Shown here in pieces: positions 24,989-35,774 of a stretch of 64,000 nucleotides of DNA. Position 1 is the stretch's first letter. Every line of letters starts with the position of its first letter. Made by a program: the position numbers and the translations under genes. The stretch lies in the NCBI GenBank assembly GCA_904063045.1, contig CAJFCJ010000006.1:682001-746000 (forward strand), written 5' to 3'. This DNA comes from Dimorphilus gyrociliatus. Taxonomy: Eukaryota > Annelida > Polychaeta > Dinophilidae. The notes beneath the pieces are model-generated. The model did no database searches, was not told the origin of the DNA, and saw only the letters and a list, made by a program, of their open reading frames with translations.

Positions 24989-25927
24989 TTATTTCTTACG
25001 TCGAAAACACATAAAGCGATAAAAAACATTTCGAACAGCTTTACGAAAATCAGATAAAAGCCAAAAATAGACAATAGGGTTGAAAAATGAGTTGGAAAAT
25101 GTTAAAACTTTGCTGATTTCCAAAGCAGTAAATATCCACTTACTTATATTTTTTCTCTTTGATTCTTTAGTTTTATATATTATATTTAGCACTATATATG
25201 GTAACCAAGATAACAAAAATAAACACATAATTATAGCCATAGTTTTGGCGGCTTTCATTTCAAATTTTCGGCCTTTTGATCTTCTGGCTTCGTTTCCCAA
25301 AGTTCTGTCTAAGTTATGAACTCTCCTTTGTATTTTGAATGCTAGAACAAGCATTTTCAAATAAAGAACTTTGTTTACAACAACTGGTATTAAAAGGTGT
25401 GGAAATAGAATAAGGAAAAAGAAAAGACTTGGAAGCCAATTGCTCAGAGTACAAAAATGGTTTCGGTGACTATTGGTTTCTGAATTTCTTGTGAAGAAAA
25501 TGGAGGCTGATATTAATGGAATATATATCCACACCATAAAGAGCCAACATCTTGAGCGCCACTTTGTTATTAAAGTAGGGTATTTCAAAGGATAGTAAAT
25601 AGCAATATATCTGTCTATGGCAATTACCATCAAATTATACAAAGATACTCCACTTGAAGATAGAATGATATGTAAGCATGGATGACATAGTCTATGGGTG
25701 ATATGGTGAAGCCAATTCGTATTATTTAAAATATTATACAGAGGGTGAATACTTCCCATTAATAAATCAGACACTGCCAAGCTGATAGCCATTTCGTTTG
25801 TAGTAATACTAAATGTTTGAAACTTAGTAAAAACAATAATTGTTATAATATTTCCTGAAATAACCAATATTGTTATTAAAAAGTTTATCAATAAAATAAC
25901 AAAATGAAATGTTTTGGAAACTTCCAT
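24989..25927 (-). CDS. Rhodopsin-family G protein-coupled receptor, orphan
   Basis: An intronless frame of 312 residues with seven hydrophobic helices. Class A markers are present: GN in TM1 (VISGNIITIIVF), LAVSDLL in TM2, a TM3 cysteine (RLCHPC) paired with HFCTLSNW in loop 2, and the DRY motif (IAIDRYIAIYYP). TM6 is FLLSWLPYIVL, with Ser in place of Cys in CWxP, and TM7 is NPIVYF. The extracellular N-terminus is very short. The ligand cannot be told; it resembles the broad amine/melanocortin/adenosine-like group of small receptors. It is one of few single-exon genes in this window. Confidence 0.9.
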   Translation of the reverse strand: MEVSKTFHFVILLINFLITILVISGNIITIIVFTKFQTFSITTNEMAISLAVSDLLMGSIHPLYNILNNTNWLHHITHRLCHPCLHIILSSSGVSLYNLMVIAIDRYIAIYYPLKYPTLITKWRSRCWLFMVWIYIPLISASIFFTRNSETNSHRNHFCTLSNWLPSLFFFLILFPHLLIPVVVNKVLYLKMLVLAFKIQRRVHNLDRTLGNEARRSKGRKFEMKAAKTMAIIMCLFLLSWLPYIVLNIIYKTKESKRKNISKWIFTALEISKVLTFSNSFFNPIVYFWLLSDFRKAVRNVFYRFMCFRRKK

Positions 25928-26160
25928 CTCCGACTGATCTTCAATAAAATATTATCTCCACTTGATAAATACACCTGCACCATAATCTACGAAAATAATT
26001 TACACAGTTGTCATTAGCTGTGATTACTCAGGTTCTCTTTAAGAGCTTCAAAGCGTCAAAGACCAGCGTTAACTTGATTTCTATTTAAAGCTACATTTCA
26101 AAAATTATGCTATTTATTGGGAACAAGACTAAAGTGAAAGTTAAAGAAAGTGTTTTATAG

Positions 26161-28157
26161 TTAATCTTTTTCAAATAAGGGTTCAGTTGACTTCTTCAAA
26201 AATCCTCTTTTTGCTGCTTTGTGTGACTTACTTCTTAAATGAGCTAAAAATATTTCAATAAGCTATAAATTCTCCAGAATTTTCAGAACTTACCTTGCCA
26301 GTCTTTAGTTGTCAAGAACACCCTTCCTTCACAAAATTCGCATTCTTGGTATATTTTTTCACTGATTTCTCCAATAGTTTTTTCTGGTTCGAAAGGCATG
26401 TTGCCACTCTATTTGTATTAGCATATTCATTTATCGTCCTTTACAAGCTTAGCTCTGCTTACCTTTAAAACAGCATGAAATAATTCAAAACTCGGCTGAA
26501 AAACGTTTTCATCCCATTTTTCTGGTAAAGTTGAGTCAACCGAAAAAACTGGTGGTACCTGATTTCCTGATCCTTTAATTTATAAATATTTAATAATGCT
26601 TTAACAGTTGTTTGAAACTATTTACTCTTTAAAAATCGGTTGTTGATCCACTTTAATTGCTTTCTGGAGTACTTTCGCGTAACCCGTTGAAGATTTACTT
26701 TTCCTTGAAGTAAAAGGGATGAAATAGAATTATTTTTTTGTGTTCTTATATGCGATTCAATACCTTCGTCAAACAATGCCATTCCCAAAGGAGTATTTTT
26801 TTCATTGTCAGACAATGCAAGATATTTATGAAACTCTTTAAAGCCGATAGCCTGTAGTAAACCAATAGTGTAATCTTGTCTGAAATATTTCAACCATTAG
26901 TTCATTAATATGGAGATACTTTGATATAACAATACCCACTTTTGGCTCTTATATTCCTCATACAGTTCTGTTAATTCCTGTTTTAATCCATTTTCAATCA
27001 TAAATTCGACTCTAGAATTTATTCTTGCATCTAATACTGCCCAATTAAAGTTAATTTTACAGTATTTTTTAGACGATTTAAGATATTTGAGGAATGTGAA
27101 AGTTACAGAAAATTATAAGAACAAAAATTGAAGTCTTATCTAAGTTATCTTTGATTTAACAAAGTTAACATTAAAGATACATAAAAAAATATTAACTATG
27201 GTTTGGATATCGAAGTTATTGCTTTTTTTTAAATCAATTTAGGTCTCTTTCTAGTATATTATTGCAAAAAATTAGATAGAATGTATGTTGGTTTAATCTA
27301 CCTGTCTGATCGCATTTGACCCAAATTAAGCAAATTTTTTCATATTTCAGACGACCACTGATATGACTCCCACTTTCTCTTTGCTGATTTGAATGATATG
27401 TACTCAATTTTGTTTTACTATTTCTGAACACTTCTAATGCTCTCTTAATCTTTCTCTTGTCGTTAGGATGAATTTTCTTAGCTGAATCGGGGTCTGCTTC
27501 CATTAATGCACTATGCAAATCGTCCTCGTCTGATTCACTGGAACTTGCCTCGGAACATACACTTGGAACATCGACTAAAAAGTCCCACAAGAGTGCCTCT
27601 ATATAATAGTTTGTTCCACCGACTATTATTGGAATCTTATCCTCCTGCAGTAGTTTGTCAATCTGAAAATAAAGAGTAAAGTAAGAGTCATTTTAAAAAT
27701 TGGAAAAGAAAATCCATAAAATAAATCAAATATGTACAATTTATATCGCAAATATGTAACTTTGTTACTATTAATATATTAAACTTAGTACTTTCAAGAA
27801 GAGTTAAAGATACAAACATACAATGGGTATTGCTTTATCCCTGAATTGCGTAACTGTATGTTTCAGCCACGGTTTTTCAACATAGCTAATCATGTGGTGA
27901 GGGGCCTCCAATTGCTCTTCTAATGTAACTTTATTAGTTACAACATCTAACCCCTTGTAAACCTGAGCGATAATATATCAGTAAAAGAAGAAAAATGAAG
28001 TATGCGCTTATATATGTAACACCTGCATTGAATCGGCAGATATTATTTCCCCTTTAAATGTTTTGGCTAACTGCAAAGCTAATTTGGACTTTCCCGTTCC
28101 TGTCGCCCCCAATATCACTAAAATCGGTAACTTATTAATTTTCGTAAGAGCCGCCAT
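26161..28157 (-). CDS. TRIT1: tRNA dimethylallyltransferase
   Basis: Several exons from ATG at 28157 ([20 protein letters not shown]) to TAA at 26161. Motifs are the P-loop [26 protein letters not shown], the substrate region [25 protein letters not shown], the basic [13 protein letters not shown] and [16 protein letters not shown]-terminal C2H2 zinc finger is retained ([24 protein letters not shown]). The enzyme adds an isopentenyl group to A37 of cytosolic and mitochondrial tRNAs. The sequence between about 26930 and 27235 is the weakest part of the exon model, with the catalytic-domain segment [20 protein letters not shown] near 27000. Confidence 0.95.
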
Positions 28158-28560
28158 GTTTAGACGGTAGTTAATCCGAGAAAAGTTATTTGCATTTTGT
28201 TTCCCATTGGAGTGACTACCATGCTATCATTGAACCATATTTACTCTGTATATACACTTTATTTATGAGTAACAACTGATTATCTTATTAATCAATATTT
28301 CTTCGTTAAAAATTCTCTAAAGCGGTTTATACTTTGATTTTACGAAAAAAGAAAGTCGAGTGATAAAACAAGGTTTTATTATTCTCTAGAAACATAAATA
28401 ATGTATGCAAGTATCATAAGCAGTATTTATCTAGTACTTTTTGTGCACTGATAATTTATTGGATATCGTATTCATGTTGGTAAAAATATTTTAAAAGTAC
28501 TTTCACAGTTTTAAACTATAACCGGGTGGCCTTCTTCTCTTTGCAGATTCTGTTTGCAAA
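28158..28560. promoter_or_regulatory. Divergent TRIT1/IQCJ-SCHIP1 promoter region
   Basis: A 403-bp head-to-head spacer without a gene. The TRIT1 start overlaps ATGGCGGC, a YY1-like core. AT-rich elsewhere. Confidence 0.35.
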
Positions 28561-31292
28561 ATGGATCGATTTAACTTACCTGAACCACCAAATACAGACT
28601 TGCAAGAACCTGAAGATTTAAATCAACTAAGATCGGATAGATTGGAAAGAACTCGGAATGTGATGGTGGTTAGCGACCCTTTTTTTTGCATTCCTCTCAA
28701 GATATAACATTTGTCTTATAACTTCTATCAGTGTTATAATTTATCATTTAAATCAGAAACAAACTCTGAGATTGTAATTACAAAAAAAACTCTTCGTTAG
28801 ATATACTCATAAGTTTCTTATTTTATTTCTCTAATGCAACCTGTACTCATTCAACTGAATCCTATTAATTTACTTCTAAAATTATCTCTGCACTGATAAT
28901 CCTACTAATTCCTGTCTTTCGAAGTCCTCTGCAAAGTCTATAAAGTTTACTTTAATTTTTTGTAGGGGCTTAGTTCATCCATTGCTTCAGCAACGTTACC
29001 CAAAGTTAGTAAACTCAGGCAGAAGGGCTAACGTTTTTTATGAAGGAATTTTTTTTAGCAGAGACTAAGTAACAGGGAGACTTGTGCTATCAAAATACAA
29101 TCATATTATCGAGGCTGGAGAGATAGAAAAAAATTTTATGCTATGCTTTATGAGAAATATGCTGCTGTAAATATTTTATGAACAAATATCTATAGTCTTA
29201 ATTTGACACTCCGTAATAGGAAGAAGAGGAAATATTCCAGAAAATGCAGCAGCAAGTCGAGGAAGGAGAACTGCTAATTCAGAAGTGAGTTCATGTTTAG
29301 ATCTCACCTAAACCTTTCAGCATGACACGTTGATGGCATGTGCATCTTAGTTTTTGATCAATTTTAATAACTTTAAAACTTAATTTCAACTCTCCTACGT
29401 GCAGGAATATGTCACCAACACTTACTTTTTAAAATATAAGGTAGTTGCACAAAACAAGGGAAGGATTATTTGTCTAATTATGCTTTTTAAAGTGAAATAG
29501 TTTGGAATATTTATTATTATTTCAATTCATGATGTTTCTTTGCTTAAATTATCCTGTTCATTATTCAGCCACAAATTAGAAATAGAATTAGAAGACAGTA
29601 ATACTACACGTAAGAATAAGCATAGGCACTTTGAATCTAACATTGTTAAGTGAGTGTTATCTTTTTTTTAAAGATATATTTGTTTTGATGTTTTTGATTA
29701 AAGTTGCGTATAATTTAACTAGCTTTTAAAACTTCTTTAGAATTCAAAGGTGCTGGAGGGCGTATAAAGCTCGTCAAGCAGCTAGGATTACAGAAGACAC
29801 TGACCAAGATGTCGAGTCTGTTGTTTCTGACTACTCTGAAATAAATGAATCTCTTAGAGAACACTTTTCAAACGTTCAAATTATTTCAAGAGACAGACTG
29901 TATTCAGAAAATAGTAGCGATAAAGAGATTTTGGAGGTTAACCATTCTCCTTTCCGTACACCACTTCAACGTGTTCCAAAATTTGAGAGAGAAAATGATG
30001 AAGAATATTTAAAACGGGTGAAAAAGATCAATTTTTTGAGTTTAGCGCAAGAATTTGCCGCAATACAAAGAAACGATTCGACAGCTTTACCTTTTGTCCT
30101 AAGTGAATACGAAGATAAATATGAGGTCGAAGTTGAAACCCCTGTGAATGAAGATAAGAATTTTGCATGTGATAAGATATCAAGCAACGAATTAGAGATT
30201 GAATCTACGCTGCCCGAAATGGATTGGGAGAGCTTGGAAAAAAATTTGATGGATTCGGCTGAGGAACAAAAGAAAGCTCAAGCAAGATATGAAGAGAAAG
30301 AAGAGATTAGACAAAAATTAGCTGATGCAAAAGACGAAGTTGTCGAAAAAAAGTCTTCTAGAGTATACTCAACTGGTTCGTTTTTAAATAGTTGTTTCCC
30401 ATCCTAAACTAATATTTAACAGGTAATATGCAACTATGCTTCATAAATGAACTTAACACCGACGATGATGTCTTGAGAACAGCAAATTCGCCTCCCAAAA
30501 CAGTAGATGACTATTTCAATAAGCAGGAAAGCATAAGAAATGAGGCCAGGAAAGCTTTAGCCCAGGTTTTAATCACTGTTTACCAAACATATATAAGAGA
30601 ATGACTCATCTGCAGGTTCGACCTATGGCAAGAATGCAATTGCAAATTGAAAAACAACAAAAGAAACATTCTTTTCCGGCAGTTGTAAGTATTTATGGTA
30701 AATATGCGCTATGAAAGTTCAATGAGGTTCATTATTAACAGACAGGGATGCCATGCCACGATGATGGCACTGATAAATTTGACAAACAATCGCTATCTTA
30801 TTTGAATCTCGCTCAATTGCAAGTTATTGTAAATGATTTGCATACACAGATAGAAGGTAAAAGACTTTAGTTGTTTAAAATTTTTGCTTTGAAATTTAGC
30901 CAAGTTTTATCCCAAATTACATTACGATAGGAGAAAGTTTGAATGCATCTTGTTTTGCATTCCAGACTATGATCCTCCATTGCATTATATAATATGTTTT
31001 TGTTTATCTAGTTGCACTCAAATTTAGACAAGGAGCTATCAGTATTAAATAATCACAATATTGATTGATTCAGGCCTAAATGAAGACTTAATGAAAAATC
31101 TGATGGAACGTGATGATCTCCATATGATTCAAGACTCAATGCTCGTGGATATAGAAGATCTTCAAAGGTTATTTTATATTATTCATAATATTGAAAAATA
31201 TATTTTTTATTATCAGACGGGCAGAAGAATATGCAAAAAGAATGAACCAGAAATTAACCGTAAATCCTCATATGAGCATAATAATGCAGTAA
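28561..31292 (+). CDS. SCHIP1: IQCJ-SCHIP1-type protein: IQ motifs plus schwannomin-interacting domain
   Basis: About a dozen exons. The N-terminal exon reads MDRFNLPEPPNTDLQEPEDL. An IQ motif follows (CAIKIQSYYRGWRDRKKFYA), then an acidic coil and a second IQ-like motif (IQRCWRAYKARQAARI). A long acidic middle exon (29741-30374 and on) precedes a C-terminal coiled coil near-identical to vertebrate SCHIP1: SLAQLQVIVNDLHTQIE, GLNEDLMKNLMERDDLHM and DSMLVDIEDLQR-RAEEYAKR. SCHIP1 binds schwannomin/merlin and ankyrin and works in Hippo signalling and at axon initial segments. Human IQCJ and SCHIP1 are adjacent genes with a read-through product; here both parts are one gene. Confidence 0.92.
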
Positions 31293-31797
31293 GATCTGAT
31301 TTATGAATTTTATTTCATTTCAGTTGAGATTATTTCAAATGTTATTGTTTCATGCAGTAAACAAAGTTATTTTTCGTTTATTCTGTAGCATATCAAACAG
31401 TATTATTCAGGAAAATAAAGCTTTTAGCCTGCTTATTCGAAATTCTGAATCGCTTAAAGTTATCTTTACGTTTTATTTTTTTTGTATACATATCGCATAG
31501 ATCAATTTGTCTGGGCTTCAGCAGTGATAAATGTTAATAAATTTAAGAAAACGAAATATTTTATTTTAAATTCTGTGCGGTGCATTAAAATGGCGAGAAA
31601 CAAATCAGTCAGCCTATTTCCACTTCCGGAATTCAACGGAGGCTAAATTCGTCGTAATCATCACGTGATTGAAACGTAGCATATGAAGAAGCAATTGTAA
31701 TTTGCAGCTGACTAGTTCTCAATTATTAGTTGAACTCAAATGAATTATATATCGAAATTCGCATTATAAAATTCGCCAAAGAGTTGACATCGAGAAA
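31293..31797. promoter_or_regulatory. Region upstream of TMEM243 with ETS and E-box sites
   Basis: Contains CACTTCCGG (31621-31629, ETS/GABP type) and the palindrome TCACGTGA (31671-31678, USF/MITF/TFEB-type E-box), 119 bases before the TMEM243 start codon. A short ATG-led frame of 18 codons at 31590 is not convincing as a gene. Confidence 0.45.
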
Positions 31798-32249
31798 ATG
31801 CACCCATCTGAATACGCTAATTTGACTGATAAACCACTTTTTGGAGAAACTAGGCCTAGAGTAAGTCTTGCAATAATCTGGTAAATGAAATTTAAACTAT
31901 GATATTTTAGGATAGGATAATAAATGTATTAGTCGGAGGAATAACTACAATTCTAGTCGCGGTAAGGGGAATACAATTTTATCTTATAATTTTGTAAATA
32001 GAATAATTCACTGCTTCATAGGTTACCATAGTTCTCTCCTTCGTTATTCCTCTACCCCCTAATGGCATCAATATTTTTTTTGCCATATGCATTTTGCTCA
32101 TTGGTGCTTCAAACGTACTTCTAATCAAGTGGTATCGACAAGGTGATTTGGAACCAAAATTTTTGAGTCTAATATATTTCAATGCATTTACAACCATTTT
32201 GTTGTGTGTTTGTGCTATTTTGTACATTGATTTTATCAAAAGACATTAG
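31798..32249 (+). CDS. TMEM243: TMEM243 membrane protein
   Basis: Exons 31798-31860, 31911-31961 and 32022-32249, all in phase 0. The 113-residue product matches TMEM243 (MM-TRAG): KPLFGETRPR-DRIINVLVGG, IPLPPNGINIFFAICI and the highly conserved WYRQGDLEPKF, then a last hydrophobic helix ending DFIKRH. The family is a small multi-pass membrane protein of unknown function, named from association with drug-resistance loci in humans. Introns are 50 and 60 bp. Confidence 0.95.
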
Positions 32250-32821
32250 TATTCAATCTACGCGAAATGATAATTATATATTTACATGGGAGAAGTTATT
32301 TTATATGAAATAAATAAATTTTGGGGACAGATGTTTAAAAGAAATTGTTATAATCACACAAAGAATCATTGATTTTTACATAACGTTTATTCATGACTGA
32401 AGTTTAACATATGACTAAATAATCTGAAATCTATCAAAATTTAAGTAAACCCTTAGCAACCTTCATAATAAATACAATGAAAAACTAAATAAGATACATT
32501 CGACAACAGACACTAGACTTAATAAAATTGTTGCCCTTCGAATATGACCTTAAGAAATGGAGTTTTGAGAGTATATGATACATATTATCGTATATTTTTA
32601 TACTTTCTGGAAGTAATATAAAATTTTATATATTGTAAGTTTAAAAGCCAATGAAAAAAAGCTAACAATATTAGCCATTTATACAAATATTAAATATAAA
32701 TGTATAGAAATTTATATACATGGACCAACCCTTGTATCCTTTATAATAAATATTTGAACTGAGCAATTCGTTTTTATAAAAAATGCGCTGTGTTAAAGTT
32801 TGTTTTATAACTAAATTCAAG
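32250..32821. other. Convergent intergenic region
   Basis: Lies between the 3' ends of TMEM243 and a claudin-like gene. Very AT-rich with several A/T runs; nothing recognisable beyond likely 3' UTR sequence. Confidence 0.5.
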
Positions 32822-33864
32822 CTAAGCTTGATTGCTGTCCATGGCATAATTGTCGTACTGTTGACTTAACTGATACGGTTTATAAGGGTGTCCATAGACT
32901 GGAGTTTCAATGTGTCTTGATTGTGGCATCTTACTATTATCTATATACTGTTGTTGAAAATTATGTGGAAACATGATAACTCCCCTATTATTGGGTTGAT
33001 ATGGTATTTGCTGAGCACTTTGTGTTCTTTTTTTCGAGATCTTTTGTTTCATAGCGGGCGATGTGAAGGCAACAATAGAACTTATCAAAGACAAAATAGA
33101 TGATACGATTGCCAATCCAAAGCAAGCGTGAACAAACTTTCTTCCTTCACCAACCTCAGCAGCATAAACTATCCACGATATCGTTGTAAGAAGAGTCGCA
33201 ACGGCAAGATCGCCACCTAACAATCTTTCACCCATGGGGTATTTAATAGTGTCTGTAACAGTTACTAAAATACAAAACAGAACGGCCAAGAGTATGGATA
33301 TCGCGGATAATATCATCAGAGCTCTGACGGACTTTAACCAATCTGTAGAGAAATTAATAAACAATTAAATGAATAGAATAAAAAGGTACTCTGTATAGTT
33401 CTTATTAATTAATTTTCGAATATTTTCCTTCCTTCCTAGAACTCTTATATTGATAATATAATATTTATACTTTATAGATATTTCACGACGGCAACTAGAT
33501 AGAAATGAATGATAATTTCTTTATCACAGGCCGCTTAGGGAGTAATTATTGACAGTATTTATAAACGCATATAAAGACTGTCCTTTTGGAAGAGTGCCAA
33601 ATTATACTATTTTAAAGAAATCTTACTAGGTGGGTCATTAATTGTTATACAAGCAGTTACTGAGAGTCCAGAGTCGACATTACATAATTTAAATAAGCCA
33701 ACTTCCTGCGATTTTTCAGCAATAATACCAGAGTTGATGTAACTTTTACTATGCAACCAATGAGGCGAAGATAAGGACACGATATGTACTATAAGGAGTG
33801 AAGGTAATAGTAGAAACAGTAATATTTTCATGTGCTTCGATGATCTTGTAAATGGAGACGCCAT
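32822..33864 (-). CDS. Claudin-like four-transmembrane protein with long polar tail
   Basis: Exon 1 is 33627-33864 and exon 2 is 32822-33342. I chose MASPFTRSSKHMK as the start because it directly precedes helix 1 (ILLFLLLPSLLIVHIVSL); upstream in-frame codons lack support. The first loop has the claudin-type W...GL..C...C pattern (SPHWLHS, VGLFKLCN, VTACIT). Helices 2-4 follow (ALMILSAISILLAVLFCI, DLAVATLLTTISWIVYAA, ACFGLAIVSSILSLISSI). The cytoplasmic tail of about 85 residues is rich in Gln, Tyr and Pro (SAQQIPYQPNN, YGHPYKPYQLSQQYDNY) and is much longer than that of the claudin-like gene at 14622. A junction or channel-accessory role is inferred. Confidence 0.78.
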
Positions 33865-34526
33865 ACTATATTGTTGAAGGAAGAAATGTACGGAGAGCTT
33901 TACTCTGAAATGTTGATAGTATCCAGGTAAAAAAATCAATAAGGTGTGTTCTTTTACTCTGTCGAAGAATCCTAATGTTGAAATATTCAATTACTTTATG
34001 TCAGTTTTCACTTGCTTTCTCGGAAGGGGCATAAGAAATAGCAAGAATTTTTATTATTAGAGTGGTTAGACTTATAGAAATCTGTGTTAGCAGATATTTA
34101 CGTATGCCCTGTTACTTTTGCCACATCAAAGCGCCCTCTAGTTATTACTTATAAAAAATGCTACCGTAGGGTTAAAGTTGGCTGTATTCAATAGCAAGTT
34201 CACGACAGATACGTATTATTTCCATTAACTAGAAAATTTTTTATATAACAAGAGTGATGGAATTTTGTTTTCTATTGGATAATAAATCAAACACTTCTTT
34301 CTCCCAAAATGTATCCTAAAATCAATTTATCCCTTTCATTTGTTCAGGCAAAAGTTTTACAAAAGTGTATTCAAATAAAAATAACTAAATCAGAGATTCT
34401 GTAAATAGAACGAAATTAATTTATTTTATCATGATACGTTTTGTGTAGATCATTGAAATTTTATGACAATAGCCATAATTTATTAAATATGCATTTCATG
34501 TTAAAATCTAATCAAATGAAAGTTAA
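33865..34526. other. Intergenic region with CTCF-like core
   Basis: No gene seen. A GCGCCCTCTAGTTA element at 34131-34144 matches the CTCF core in its first half. The rest is AT-rich. Confidence 0.4.
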
Positions 34527-34961
34527 TTATTTTCTCTTCTGAGATCTTGCCCACTTTTCATAAGTATGAACTTCATTCTCGTTCTCATTCATGCAATTGC
34601 TTATTAATTTCCAACCTTGACCGTGCAAGAGATCACTCAATTCTATCCTCTGGATTGATTGCTTTAAGGTGTTTACTGTTATGTAACCGTTACCGTGGTG
34701 TTGAACTGTGTCACATTTTGCATCTGTTTCCTCTTCCAAGTCTACTTGCAGTCCAGTATCCAAAATTGCCTGACAAAACCCAGTAATGGTCAGTGACAAG
34801 GTTTCATTTGTCGTTTTGTTCGATACAGAAAATATCTCCAGAGTTGAACCAAATCCCCTTGAAGAGCTTGTTTTAGGTATTTTAATTGTTGAATTTAACG
34901 TAGATTTTCCATTTTTTTCCAATTTTCCCAAAGTAATACTAGCATTCAGAGCATTTGGCAT
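34527..34961 (-). CDS. Single-exon protein of unknown family (144 aa)
   Basis: One open frame from ATG (complement of 34959-34961, MPNALNASITLGKLEKN) to a stop at 34527. Ser/Thr/Asn-rich beta-like stretches (TLNSTIKIPKTSSSRGFG, TNETLSLTITGFCQAIL) precede a helical C-terminus (TLKQSIQRIELSDLLHGQGW) and a basic end EKWARSQKRK. No signal peptide, membrane helix or known motif is visible. Codon use is balanced and the frame is longer than expected by chance here. It is intronless in an intron-rich neighbourhood, so it could also be a retrocopy of something unrecognised. Confidence 0.5.
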   Translation of the reverse strand: MPNALNASITLGKLEKNGKSTLNSTIKIPKTSSSRGFGSTLEIFSVSNKTTNETLSLTITGFCQAILDTGLQVDLEEETDAKCDTVQHHGNGYITVNTLKQSIQRIELSDLLHGQGWKLISNCMNENENEVHTYEKWARSQKRK

Positions 34962-35774
34962 TTTATCATTCGCGAGTCAATAAATGGAAAATTCTAAAGC
35001 TACTGCAACAGTGTCTCTGCATGGTACTGTTCAATACATAATCGATTTATTGACTTTTACTTCGGTAAAAAGTTTCTTTTAATTAATATAACTTAAAAGA
35101 AATGCTACTTTCAAGCATCTGTACTTGAATGGGATTTAAACATTAGAAAAGATACGGGCTATCTTACATACAGTATAGCATGAAAATATTTTCGATTATG
35201 CTATGACTAATTGATTAGTAGAAAATTCTTTGTTTTTTAAATGGATAATGAATCAGAAATATTAAAGGAAAAAAAATTTATGTTATGACCGAGCAAGCTA
35301 TTATTTATAAAATGCGCCAACAATGGGTGGTCAGTATTGAAAAAAACCCCAGAAATAATTAAAAAAGAGAACGGATTTAGGAGCTTGTAAACCTTTTCAA
35401 CACTATTTTACGAAGTGCTTAAAGGTTAAAGTAATTCGAACTCATTAAATTTAAAATAGTCACATCTTTAAAAGCTTAGTTTCTATTAGAAAACTTTATG
35501 TTCAATCAATTTTCTCTTATTAAAGCTGAATCAAGTCAATTTTACAAATGGTTGTTAGTATCTTAACAATCTTTCTCAACAATTAAAAATATTAATAGGA
35601 ATAGTTAATTATAGTTATTTGGAAATAACTTTTTTTTATTTAATTATTCAAAGTAAGTATTATAGTGTTAAGTAACAAAATATAAAGTTTTCAACAGTTT
35701 TCCAAAGCTGAAGGTATGAATAAATTTTCCATGACTTATAATCAATAATCCAAAAACTAACATTTACATAGTAC
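34962..35774. other. Intergenic region
   Basis: About 0.8 kb of AT-rich sequence (many A/T runs, for example near 35625-35640). No exon, RNA gene or repeat recognised. Confidence 0.5.

Noticed and set aside
31590..31646. 18-codon ATG-led frame MARNKSVSLF
   Set aside because: Too short, with no clear donor site to extend it; it lies in the TMEM243 upstream region.
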